DNA of 64,000 bases, from the NCBI RefSeq assembly GCF_040436345.1, contig NC_133236.1, positions 16,819,466-16,883,465 of the forward strand. Direction: 5' to 3'. The stretch comes from Pagrus major. Lineage: Eukaryota; Chordata; Actinopteri; Spariformes; Sparidae. Positions 14,001 through 25,300 of this stretch are shown here, in pieces (position 1 is the stretch's first letter; every line of letters begins with the position of its first letter). The notes beneath the pieces were generated by a model. The model did no database searches, was not told where the DNA came from, and was given only the letters and a program-made list of their open reading frames with translations. A program made the translations under genes and the position numbers.

Positions 14001-16657
14001 TCAACAAAGGTAAAGACAACAAAATAACATTCCACTTTCTTGTAAGTTGGTGAATTATAACATTTAAAAAGTCACTTTCAAGACCCAGACCTCCGTAAAA
14101 TAGCTTATCTTTTGAAGTTGTAGTACATATATTTGCCCACACCACAATTTATTCCTTAACAAATACATTTTTTGTTATACTGACCTGAGAGCAGACAGGA
14201 TTTGTATGCACCAGCGCTTCCAGGCCTGTCACACCAAAGAGAGGTTAGCAACAACAAAACTTAAAATATAAACTGTGTTTTCTTTACATTTTGATCAGTT
14301 ACAGCAGAGCTGTCGCACCTTCTCATTCATGGTCTTGTGGTTTTTCTTTGTCTTTTTCAAAAACTGTTTGAGACTTCCTGATGACATGTACTCTGTGATG
14401 AAAATGACCTGCAGACAGAAAAGAAATGCAAACAGATCCCCATAAAAACTTTACGACTCAGCACTTTTTATATGATTTCTTCTATATCCTGTGATTTTGC
14501 TGAGCTTACAATGACAACAAAGGCATTCTGATTCTGATGATTTGATAAAAAGATGATGATCTCCTACCCTCGCTCTGTTCTCTTTGACATCAGCCCAGTA
14601 CTTGTGGAACTTCACAATGTTCAAATGCTCCAGCTGGATCAAATTGTCAAAAACTGCTTTGACTTTTTCCTGTGGAAACAATAAAAGAGATTAATCATTA
14701 ATACATAATCGTCACACATTTTTAACAGTACTCAGAGTGTAGAATATTTCTCTTTGTTGTCTAATTCAAGTTGGATTTACTTTTTAATTGCAAAAAAAGT
14801 TCAACAAAAGTGAACAATTCAGCCTGCGTGAGTTCATTATGTCTTAAACACCTTAATCATTTTTAAAGGTCCGGTCATCTCTTAACCAGCAGGTCCAACA
14901 GACTCTCTTGTAAATCCCACAGCACTGAATGTGGGTCCATTAAAATATTTAAAGCTTCAACAGTGTGAGAAAACCTGATTTTCTTTCATTTCTGTGCATA
15001 TTAAAGCAGCTAGAAGACAGCACCTGAGGACAAAGAGGAACAAAGTAAGCTTTGTTTTAGTGCCGTAACCATAACATGAGACTACAGAACAGCTCGTTTC
15101 TTCATGCTGTGAAACTCCTCAATTCATATGAATAGTTTGTAAAAGTGCACACATCCAAGCATGTTGTACACAGAGACGCTGGAGAGAAGAAAAACTGAAC
15201 AATACAAAAATTAAGTCTGATCACTCCACTACCCCTCTATACCTTCTATAGACATGTTCACTCCTGGATTCAACCTCAGCGCTCGCCATAAAAAATACAT
15301 TTTAAGAAGTCAGAATTTGACCCAGTATAGATTAAAAATAACTACAATAACTTTGAAGAAAAGGCCAGTCTTCTTGCTGATGGTATTGTTTGCTCATGTA
15401 GGTATCAGACTTGAATTGAGGCAGAAAAATCACAAGAAAACTTCAAGGCACTTTCTTTTAAACTATTTAAATTTCAAGGCATGGTCATGGTCTCTGACGC
15501 GTTTCGGCATCAAGCCCTTATCAGGGAGTCCTAACTTATATTGAGACTGTTTGCTGACCAGGTAAAAGTTACTTTAAGCGCATTTAAAAATGTCCTGAAC
15601 TATCTAATCTCTGGCCAGCTCACACTATAGGAGCTGTGGGCAACAAGCCTTGCCCAAGGCCACTCAGGAGTAGGGTTGCAGCGATATACTGCTTTAAAGG
15701 TCTACCATGTTATGACAATTGACGGTCATTATACTGCGTGCATTTGCTTATCTATGGCATTAAATTCTACCATATATGCATGCTTAAATATATATATAAA
15801 CTGAAAATCTCATACCGCTGCAACTCCACTCAGTAGCTACCCATCACCTAAACATAACCTTTACTGTACTTTTATTTGAACAAGTGACAGACAAAACAGA
15901 AATCACTTCAGAATGATGCAGAAACATCACGCTCAATGCCAAAAGGTGTTAGCACATGAGAGCTTTAAATACGAGTTCTTCTGGTCGGCTCACCCCTCCA
16001 AATTTCTGAAAACAGTCTCTGCAAGTACTCAGGTACAGTGTGTACTTTGCAACAAATCGCCTAAGGAGCTTAGAGCTTCTACATTGTTAGTAAAATCACT
16101 CAACACAAAACACTAAATCTTTACAACCTCATCAGGGCATTTTATTCCATGCAAGTACAAACGTTGTCCTCTTGCTGAACAATGTGTTTCATTCATAACT
16201 GCTTGAGACACAACGAGCAGCACCCACCTCCTGTAGTTTGAAGTTCTTCCTCTCTGAGAACATGACCTCATTCCACACCACCTCCACTCCTTCCTCAGTG
16301 TCCATGGCCAAGTAAGCATTATCGATCCCGGGGACATTTCGCTGATTTACCTGCAGGCAGAACCCAAAACAATGCATCAGGCACTGTTTACATTAGGTAA
16401 AGGTAAACTCCACTCCTCTGCTCTGCTGACACATCCCATACCTCTTCTCTGCGTTTCTGCCAGCGTCCACACGGACTCTCCTCCAGTATCTCTGACTCAT
16501 CCTCGCTCTCCTCCTCCTCATCCTCTGTGGCAGCAGTAGCTGGAGGCTGGGTCACCATGGACACAGGAGGAGACACGGATGACACTCCTTGACCTGTGGA
16601 TTCAGACTTTCCATCCTGGACAGTGTCAGGGGCCTGTTTGCTCTCTCCCTCAGACAT
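8054..16657 (-). CDS. nrbp1: Nuclear receptor-binding protein 1 (pseudokinase)
   Basis: NRBP1 is an adaptor pseudokinase that scaffolds TSC22D/WNK complexes and Elongin BC-cullin ligases. Seventeen coding exons (minus): 16442-16657, 16228-16350, 14568-14669, 14319-14408, 14185-14225, 13895-13989, 13278-13361, 13136-13194, 12456-12554, 12221-12353, 11145-11235, 10869-10919, 10401-10536, 10012-10065, 9621-9684, 8870-8925, 8054-8149. Together 1590 nt, 529 aa, close to human (535). The N-terminus is MSEGESKQ, then an acidic [21 protein letters not shown] stretch, then a kinase-like fold. Catalytic features are lost: VVWNEV replaces the beta-3 lysine, [10 protein letters not shown] replaces HRDLKxxN, and IKIGSV replaces DFG. 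Those losses are family hallmarks, so this is not decay. The C-terminus ([10 protein letters not shown] to NPVTVSS) matches the family. The start is supported by the family N-terminus and the phase of exon 1. Confidence 0.96.
8212..8836. repeat. Fold-back-type repeat inside the last nrbp1 intron
   Basis: The left end reads TTTTTCCATTACATCTG and TCTACTTGGTTTGACTC. The right end reads TAATGGAAATGCAAACC, GGCTTGGTTTGATTCGCCG and CCGGTGGAAAAGTG, so TTTTCCA and GGTTTGA blocks appear inverted at the two ends. It spans most of the intron between the last two coding exons. The TTTTCCA...TGGAAAA organisation is familiar from teleost non-autonomous DNA transposons. The exact borders are approximate. Confidence 0.55.
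12573..12650. repeat. Dispersed repeat fragment (GAATCAGAATCAGCTTTACTGG)
   Basis: The segment contains AATCAGAATCAGCTTTACTG, then GTATGTGTACACAGACAAGG and AATGTGACTCCAG. This is a word order I recognise from an abundant teleost interspersed repeat. It sits in an nrbp1 intron just upstream (on the minus strand) of the exon beginning MAVLEIQS. A possibly related ATTCTGATTCTGATG piece occurs near 14525-14540. Confidence 0.65.
15671..15830. mobile_element. Miniature inverted-repeat element (about 160 bp)
   Basis: Left end TAGGGTTGCAGCGATATACTG. The right end, reverse complemented, reads AGTGGAGTTGCAGCGGTATGAG, so GTTGCAGCGRTAT is an inverted terminal match. The interior is AT-rich with no ORF. 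It lies in nrbp1 intron 2. I see no clean target-site duplication. Confidence 0.65.
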
Positions 16658-17350
16658 ATTCCTAGTTGTCAGGCCCAACAGCCTGCTGTGAGACACAGAC
16701 ACAATGTCAGCATCATTGTCAATAACACTGGCTTGAAGTAAAACACACACACACAAAAAAATGCAATTGCGTCACATCTAAAAGCTAGCTTGAATGGTAT
16801 GAACTTGATAGATATCGCTTGCTAACATAGCTGCAGCATAGAGACTCTGCAAAAGAAGTTAGCTGATTTAGCACCTAACAAGAAAGGCCACAACAAATCG
16901 CATTACACATGAGCAGAAGTAGCATATATGGTTGGACATACGTGTTAGAGACAGGAAATGTGACGATGCCAGCTCCAGTTTAACAGCCTCCCTCCGTCGC
17001 AGACCAATCCCAGTTTGTGTTGCTAGCTTTATTAGCTATAAATCTTCTCGCTTCACCAGCTAGCTCTGTGACGCCGCTAGCTCCTTGGCTACAGCCCGTT
17101 ACTAACTTAAGAACCGGCGACAGCAGCGGAAAACCACCGGCTAGCTTGTGCTCTGGTCCACGGGCGTGTCTTTATTCACAGTCACGTTAGCTGTCTCTCG
17201 GTGTTTTAACTACCAGCTAGCTAACTAGCTGCTCCGCTGCTAGCTAGTGACAGTCGTAGCAGCCCACCGCCCCTTGCTGCTTCTCAAGACTCTGCTAATG
17301 TGGGCTGCGCTGACAAAAACTAGCCACTGCTAGCTAATGTGAGCGAGCGA
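16658..17350 (-). other. nrbp1: nrbp1 5' leader and first (noncoding) exon
   Basis: A likely acceptor (CTCACAG) sits at about 16687 upstream of the start codon. A likely donor (ACAC|GTATGTCC) sits at about 16942, which makes a noncoding first exon from 16942 rightward. The stretch to about 17350 is unusually rich in GCTAGC, GTTAGC and CTAGCTAAC words and CpGs, in keeping with a broad housekeeping promoter. The transcription start cannot be fixed from sequence. Confidence 0.5.
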
Positions 17351-17560
17351 CACAATATTTCAACAGTCCTGGACGCGTTTACTGATTAGTAGCATCACAG
17401 CAGCTCAGAGGAGCTCGGCAGCAGGAACAAACAAGAGGTTAATGAGGTCAGTGGCTTTGTATCCTCGGACACAGCGGCTGACTGACTTGAGAGAGCTAGG
17501 TTAACATTTAGCCAGATATGATGGCGACAACTTCCAGATGCACACTGCGCCGCGAGCTCG

Positions 17561-17570
17561 GTCACGTGAC
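17561..17570. promoter_or_regulatory. GTCACGTGAC palindrome (CLEAR/USF-type E-box)
   Basis: An exact 10-bp palindrome GTCACGTGAC lies in the CpG-rich region just beyond the nrbp1 leader. It equals the CLEAR element bound by TFEB/TFE3 and also fits USF/MITF-type factors. It lies about 0.9 kb from the nrbp1 start codon and roughly 200-600 bp from the likely first exon. Function is inferred from the motif only. Confidence 0.5.
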
Positions 17571-17696
17571 AGCCGAGTGCGGTTGCCAGATACAGTTCGT
17601 CCGATCCCCCCTTCTGCAGCACTGTCGCTCTCACTGGTGCGACTGGGAGATAGGGTGGGGTTATATGGTATGATGAACATACAGGGATATTTACAG

Positions 17697-17764
17697 TAAT
17701 AATAATGATAATAATAACAACAACAATAACAATAATAATAATAATAATAATAATGATGATGATT
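17697..17764. repeat. Imperfect trinucleotide microsatellite (TAA/CAA/GAT)n
   Basis: About 22 trinucleotide units, mostly AAT with runs of AAC and ATG variants. It lies directly upstream of the nrbp1 promoter region. Long Ile/Tyr ORFs across it on the minus strand are artefacts. Confidence 0.9.
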
Positions 17765-17904
17765 GTGTAATACAGTAAACTGTGATACCATGAACGTGTG
17801 ATATTTTCTAAGATCAAATGTAGGTCGGTGAGGAAATTTGCAAGAACAATAAGGCAGATCCTGCATTGTGATGTAACTTTGTCTTGAGAGTAACCTACTG
17901 TCAA

Positions 17905-17968
17905 AATCTAAGACAAGATAATCCTCTATTAGTCCCACTACAGGGGAAATTTGCATTATTACAGCAGC
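17905..17968. repeat. Dispersed repeat tail (GATAATCCTCTATTAGTCCC family)
   Basis: The words AAGATAATCCTCTATTAGTC, CACTACAGGGGAAATTTGC and ATTATTACAGCAGCAAAG recur almost unchanged at 62318-62380. A diverged form is at 32783-32832, and a weak relative (ATTAATCCCCTGGTGGGGTA) near 24520. It looks like the conserved 3' tail of a retrotransposon family. Confidence 0.75.
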
Positions 17969-17969
17969 A

Positions 17970-19060
17970 AAGGGCATCAATCAAAACAGTAATAATAAAT
18001 AAGTAGAAAATGTAAAGAATATACTTTAAAAAATAGATAATCAGGATCTTTCAAACGCCATTTCCTTTTTTTTTTCTGAGCACTTACTGTCCATGTTGGT
18101 TCAAGTTGTTTTGTCAGTTTCTGAGGTCATAATTGACCTTTTAATCTCAATGTAATTGTTGTAGTGTAGTAGGAGACATCAGATTTCGTTGACACACAGA
18201 ACTGCAGCCAGTTAGTATTATTTTCAGGATGTGCCGGTAAATTTCGGTCTGCTGTGTACACACTGTAGTTAATGGGAACTTAGATGTGACAGGGCACCTG
18301 CAAATGATCTGAGACTGAGATGGAAAAAGTCACTAGACGATCATAAATGCGATTCAGTGTTAAATGTCTTTATTTAAAGTGCATTAGGGCAACATTTACT
18401 GTGGAAGGCACAGTCAAAAAACAAATTGCCAGACGGCCCTGGCAGATATTACCGATAATAGCTTGAAAAGTATAATAGAAGTCCATTTCTACCAGCGAAA
18501 AAAATGTCAAAAATTAGAAATAATCATGGTCCATTCGTCCTTGTTGATACTCAAACAAGAACGCGGATTTTCCTCAAACCTGGCAACCCTGCGCTCAGCA
18601 GCCTCCCTGGTCTGGACGTGATGAACGGTCTGTTCAGTCTGACCAGCTGGAGAGGAAGTAAACGTCAAGGCGTTTGTTTTACCACTAGGTGTCATTATAA
18701 CTGGATATTATAGATGTAGAACTGAAGTTTGGAGTCATTACAATCCAGTAAATCACATGATGTATTAAAATAAGCTCAATTAAGCTCATATATAATGAGT
18801 AATTATCAGTAAATATTTAGGTTTGTTGTTAATTATAAGCACTAACTATTAGCTTTTTATCCCCTAGGTCACATTTAAAGGCTAGTGCACACTGGATTCA
18901 TGACCTGATTTTGATACAATTTTCCAAAAGTGCTTCCTCGTATATTATCTTAGATGTACAGATTTTGGAGAGTCTCCCTGATCAGCACACTGTGATCTGA
19001 AACCCCTGTGACCGGGCCAGTGTCTCTCTTCGAGAAGCCTCCTCCCCTCCTTTAAACAGG
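17970..19060. other. nrbp1-capn3 intergenic spacer
   Basis: The divergent interval between the nrbp1 promoter and the capn3 leader. It is AT-rich, and I see no supported gene in it. It must hold the capn3 upstream control region; the only clear motif is the MEF2-type site just past its right edge. Confidence 0.6.
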
Positions 19061-19071
19061 CCTATATTTAG

Positions 19072-19081
19072 GTCCAGCCAG
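19072..19081 (+). promoter_or_regulatory. MEF2-type site / TATA-like element of capn3
   Basis: CTATATTTAG fits the MEF2 consensus YTAWWWWTAR exactly and also contains a TATA-like core. It lies 264 bp upstream of the capn3 start codon, just before the presumed transcription start. A MEF2 site suits a skeletal-muscle calpain. Use as MEF2 site, TATA box or both is inference. Confidence 0.55.
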
Positions 19082-19139
19082 CTCCAGGGACGCAACAGTG
19101 AGCGCTGGTGTGAGAAGCTGTTGGTTGGTGTGACCGGCT

Positions 19140-19169
19140 ATGAGCAGTGACAGTATTTCCAGCAAATAA
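19140..19169 (+). other. Short upstream ORF in the capn3 leader
   Basis: ATG followed by eight codons and TAA (MSSDSISSK), ending 175 nt before the capn3 ATG. It would be within the leader if transcription starts just after the TATA/MEF2-like element. A translational role is inference. Confidence 0.4.
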
Positions 19170-19344
19170 AGGAACTAAAAGTGATTACAGAGGACACAGG
19201 AAGTTTCTTTGGGCCGTTTTGCAAGTTGAAGCTCTGTTTCCACACATAAGGAAGGACTCCTGGGTTTCTTTTTCTTTTTTTTTTTGCACTTTATAAACTG
19301 ACTTTGAAACAGAAACACCAAAGGCTGAAGTGTTCACTGATAAA

Positions 19345-22300
19345 ATGGGGGACGAGACATATAAAGGTAAAGTTCCTCTGGTTGAAGACACAAAGGTGAA
19401 AGCGCTTTATGAGACTGAAGCATCACATGGGCCTGATGACAAAGCTGAATACCCTCCCGCTGGGACTAACTCGATCTACTCTGCGATTCTAAGCAGAAAC
19501 GAGGCTGTCAAGGATGCCAAGCGTCTCAAGACTTTCTTGGAACTGCGAGACAAATACGTGAAGAAGAAGGTGGTGTTTGAAGACCCTCTGTTCCCCGCAA
19601 ACGACTCCTCGCTCTTCTACAGCCACAAGTCTGCCATGAAGATCGAGTGGAAGCGTCCCTCGGTGAGTGCTGGTCGTGTGCCACGCAAAAGGGGCTCTTC
19701 TCTAAAGTCCCTGTGTTTCTCACCACTTCCTCCACAACACATGAGTGGGGTGGCCACATGGTTGTGGGCGCATAGCTCTGGGTCGTCACCTTCTACAATC
19801 ACAGACAGCTGACTCTCACACAGGAGGTCTTCCAACACAAATGGTTCTGACTTAGCCCTGAATTCTAGCAGAAGATATTTAGTTTCGTCCTGCACTGTTG
19901 ACTCAAAGTGCACAATAAATACACAATAAATGACACAAACCCTGAAACAACACTCAAGTAGCTACACACAAAGTAAAAGTACTCTGTTACAGTGTTATGA
20001 GCAAAAATGAGAGAGCTCTTTCAAGTCAAGATGATCTGTATCAGACTGTTATATCAGCATATATATTAGACTAAGTTATAGTTTGTATATCAACAGATCA
20101 TTATTATTATTAATGCATAAGTAGCTTTTTTCTAGCGAATGTTTTTGTCGAGGGTGAGCTGTTTAACACAAGTGCACTTCAATAAGATCGCAATATCAGG
20201 GTATTGGTTGACACATTTTTTTGCAATGAGCCCTAATATGTTGTTATTGAACAGTTGTGACGAGGATATTTTACAGTTTAACAGTAAACCTTATTGTCCA
20301 AAATGACATCAGTGCACTGAAACAGTCCATTTCTCCAGGGAGTTGAATAATTATGTTTCCCCCGAGCATCTTTTTCTGTGTTATTATCTCTAAAAAACCC
20401 AAACTGTATCTGCAAATACAGATATATCAGTGATAGGCTGGATATAATGGTCGGGCTCGACTTAATTTACTGTCGGTAGTTAAATCTGGAAAAAAAACTT
20501 TCATATATTTTTGCAAAATCTTAATCTTCAAGTAACTACAGACGCCAGGTAAATGTAGTGAAGTACCCATATATATGGGTATGTTATATATACCCATTTA
20601 TATGTGCTCAACATATCATTCTGAGGCGTTATTTATTGATTTTAGATATTAACATGAAATTGCAGAAGATAAAGGGAAGTCCTTATCCTTACAGTCTTTA
20701 TGCTAAGCTAACTGGCTGTGTTTTTTTTTATATTTACCTCAAAGACTTGGGAGTGGTAGGCCTAAAAATCCTCTTGTTAAATTCTGGGCATTAAAGCAAA
20801 TGAAGTGCCTTTCCTAAAATGATGAACAAGCAAAAGAGGTTTTTTTTAAGCAGCATTAAATAGAGAAATACTTAAGTAAAGTGCAAGCGCTTCAAATTGT
20901 ACTTGAGTAAAAGTACTTAGTTACTTTCGATCACTGCCCAGTATGAGCTTGACTGTTAATTTCTCTCAGGTTTGTGTGATTGGAGAGGAAACTTAAGAAA
21001 GATGAATTCCCACAATATTACATTATTGTATGTGTCATGTATATGTTTTTATTCTAATTCGAGTCAACACATGTGACGGACTGAGCATAGCAATGATTCA
21101 GTGTAACATGAATCTGAAACTTGATCGTTGCCTAATGACTGATGATGAATGCAGCTCCGGCTATTCGGCTGAGATTAGTGATACATGAATCCCATCCAGG
21201 GGGTCAGCAGGAGAGCAGCTCTAAATCAGGAACATGAGGCAGCGTTTGTACGACCTCAGTTACGGTTAGTCGTGTGATGAGGGGAAACACAGTCACTGCT
21301 GTGAAGCTCCTGAATCAAAACATGTTTCTGATATCTTTATTCCATCCCTTCTATCCCCCTCTTTATTTCTATCACTATAACTCTTGAAACTGAGTATTTT
21401 TTAGGTGTAAGAAAATGCTGTTTCGTTTTCTGCCTGATAAGTGTGCACAACTTGTTTATCCAGACGGGTTTCAAAAGGTCTAACGGGCAGACGCAACAGG
21501 TGAAAAGTAGTTTGTAGTTTAATGATGCATTATCTAATTACATATTGGCTAATTTGCTTAAATTTCCAGAACCAAAATCTGGCCATTAAGTGAAGCCAAG
21601 TTCAAAATTCTTGTTTAATTTTGTTGACACATCAGAGGCAAAAGTTTTACAGAGGGAATTTTGAATATCGCTTTTTATCACTCCATAAATCAGAAAATAC
21701 AGACACAAAATCCATTTTTGCCATGTTTTTAATAAATCTACATAAAGACAGTTATTTTTTGTATTTTATGTTCTCTGATCAAACAATGTTTTATCAAATG
21801 CTGCACCAATTTGCATACATTTCAAGAACAGAAATCTGAACTAAAATAAACACCTGAATATCTATATTTTAAGTTTTCTTTAAACTAATCTGAAAGAGGC
21901 ATGTTATGAAGCAAAATGGCCCCAAAATCTCAAGATTCACTGGGAAAAAAACAAGATTTCATGTGTAGTATCTCCCCTTGAAGACCAACAATATCCAATA
22001 TTTTCAAGAAAATAGAAAAAGAATAGCACAATTGTTGAACAGAAATAAAAAGAGACCATGCAATCATCCAACAGGAAATCTCTCTCACAGCAACAAGGAA
22101 TATGAGCTCATGTAAACACAAACATACCCTGTAAAACCTTCCAGAGGTCAAAGAATGAGAAGAATAAATCATAAAATTCATTCAGTAAGAGTGTGAATAT
22201 ATGATAGAGATGGATAATAATTTAGTCATTTCCAGTAGGACCAGAGACACAGTCCATAACTCTGCCCTGACAGAAATACATAGTTATGAGGTGAAGGCTT

Positions 22301-25300
22301 CTTTGCATTCAGCACGACGTTATCACTTGTTTAGACGAGTAAAGGGTCGTGACCAGGCGACCTCCACCAGCTGCTTTCTCATTAATGTGCAGCGAATGCA
22401 GAGGGGGGGTCATGGTCCAGGCAGGTCCGAGTCAGCCAGGGGAATTTCTCCCACTCGCTTTCAGTTTCAGGGTCAAGTCCTCATATTATGAATCATGTCA
22501 GGTGTTGATTTGTAAATACAGATTTTAAATCGTTGTGAGGTTTTAGATGTTGACCAATACCAAAATGATGTAAAAAAATAGGAGTATACATGCACAGAAA
22601 AGCCTAAAAAAGTGCAGGTGCTGAGTTGAAAGTGAACAAAACAAATTAAAGACATGATTGAGGTTTCTAATCATCTATTAGATTCAGTATTATTATTATC
22701 CAGTGACGGTGAATGGCAGTAAGCATTTTTGTCCGAGGAGCAACATTACCTGATATGTCTTTTTGACAACGAGTTGTCTTGCTGGAGTATTTTTCCTCGT
22801 TATAGAGATTGGATCAATACATTTAAAAATGGCAATAATGCATCTTTCATTTCATCTCATTTCACAGTGAGAAAAATTATGTGAACTGTGGGGTTGATAT
22901 TTTGCAACATGCTCATAAATCACAACCTCTAACTCTCTGTTTTTCTCTCTGACAGGAAATTTGTGAAAACCCCCAGTTCATCATAGATGGAGCCAACCGG
23001 ACAGACATCTGTCAGGGAGAATTGGGTAACATTTAAACAGTTTCTGCTTTCGAACAAGTGATTCACAAGTACTGAAGTGCACCGTGCTGTTGGGGAGTGG
23101 AACTGGAATGGGGAACTGAAATAACTGATCTACTTTCCCTGATTCTCCAGGCTATATATCAAACCTTTATGGTGAATTTTAGGAAAAATAATCATTTTTT
23201 AATAAATAGTATTCAGTTTTTTTAATTGTTCTGTAAAGCCTTCTAGTTCTCATTAGTTCTCAGTCAAGTAACGAATACCCTTGAGTCATGTGTCAAATTA
23301 TGCTGTGTTGTGTCTTTGAATTTGACGGAATTAGGCCTGGAAAGTCCTTGAAAAGTCCTTTAATTTAATGTTTAATTAAGAAAAAGAATAAAAATAAGAA
23401 TGTGATAGAAAACAAATTTACTGACTGTGGAGGGTCTTGAGGGCCAAAACGAAATATATAAATAGAAATATAGATACTTAAATAATAGTTTAATTAAATG
23501 CCTAAATAAATGAATAAATACATAGTTGTATAATAAAATGCTGAAATAAATAAATGAATGAATAATAAATTAATTTGTGCTTAATTGTCATTGTAAATAA
23601 ATAAATAAATAATGTTTTTATTATTTATTTGTTCATTTATTTAAGCATTTAAATATAAAATGATATGTTCATTAAGCATTACTTTTTTCTTTTTTGTTAT
23701 GTAATTATGTTATTATTCATTTATTTAGACATTTAACTATACAATTATTTGTGTATTTATATATTTAGTTTTGGCCCTTAAAACCCTCCATAACCAACAA
23801 AGGTAGAGAGAAACAACTAATTCAGCTGCTTTCAGTGTCTGATCGATGTTCTACAAAAGATTGTGCAAATTAAGTTTTTTACAGTGAAAAACTTCAAACG
23901 TGTCTCAGCTTAAGACAGCTACTTATACCTTCTGTACGAGCAGATGAAGTCCTGTTGGGAGACATGGCAACAAAGTAAAGTACAGCCAAGACATGTGGGA
24001 TGGAAACTAGAGTTGTGAATATGCTGAACAGCTGCAGTAACTGAGAATTAACCGTACCCCATATACCTGGGTGATGTTGATGACACCTGCAGCAATGTAG
24101 TTTTAATCTGTGACAACTGCGGCACTTCACGAAGCGGTATGCCTGGATCAAGTGTTTTCATAGCTCATGAATCTGCTGTTGACAGGTGACTGCTGGTTGC
24201 TGGCTGCCATCGCCTGTCTGACGGTGAATGAGAAGCTGCTGTACAGAGTGATTCCCCCCGATCAGAGCTTCACTGAGAACTACGCCGGCATCTTCCATTT
24301 CCAGGTTTTTAAACGGATGTTTGACATATTGTGCATTTTGTGGTAGTGGCTCTTAAAGGTCCAGTGTGTAGGATGTAGAAGGATCTATGACAGAAATGGA
24401 ATATAATATTCATAATTGTACGATACGATACGATACGATACGATATGATGCACTTCCATACAGTACGATACGATACGCTTCCATACGATACAATACTAAA
24501 TACTTATTATTTTTTACTTACTATTAATCCCCTGGTGGGGTAAAGTGCAATTGTGCATACAAGACACACAACAGGTGGGACAATAGGAAAAAGTAAACAC
24601 ATTTAAAGGCAGTAGAAAAGGGGAGAGCACATATGATTTTTTTGTGTGTTATTTCGGTTTAAGATATTAACAGAAAATTGCAGGACAGAAGATAACTGTA
24701 AGTTGCAGATAATTTAAAGAATGTTTCCATTTACATAGTTTGTCCACCATAGAGCACTGAGTTTTATGAAGTTTATTGTTTAACTGTAAAATGTCCCATT
24801 TAGTTTGTATCTAAGTCATAATTGTTTAACAACAAAATTTTAAGGAGCCTTACTTTTAAAGAAATAGTTCAACATTATGGAAACTACGCTTTCTGCCGAG
24901 AATGCCCCCCAAAACAGCAAAGTAGTTGGCAGACATTATACATTTTTTCAAATGTTTTAACAGACCTTGTTTAACAGATGTGAATCAACTGATAATCGAA
25001 AATCTGACATGAGCTTTTCTTCACTCAGTGATAAATGATCCTCTGTCTAATCACTGCATGTTTTAAATCTGTTCTTTCTTCTGATACTCAGTTCTGGCGT
25101 TATGGCGAATGGATCGATGTGGTTGTGGACGACCGCATCCCCACCTGCAACAACCAGCTGGTTTTCACCAAATCTTTCAGGAAGAACGAGTTCTGGAGCG
25201 CTCTTTTGGAAAAAGCTTACGCAAAGTAAGTACAGTCTGTTAATGTCCACTGCAAAGCTCTCCATGATGTTATTTCATTAAGCTGAGTTCGGTGTCTTCA

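Noticed and set aside
15254-15544. A 96-codon plus-strand ORF in nrbp1 intron 2 with the word CGTTTCGGCATCAAGCCCTT.
   Set aside because: The word is typical of a dispersed teleost repeat, and nothing in the translation resembles a known protein.
17395-17980. Two overlapping minus-strand ORFs of 159 and 169 codons with runs of Ile or Tyr.
   Set aside because: They arise from the TAA/CAA/GAT microsatellite and flanking dispersed repeat; different frames are open over the same DNA.
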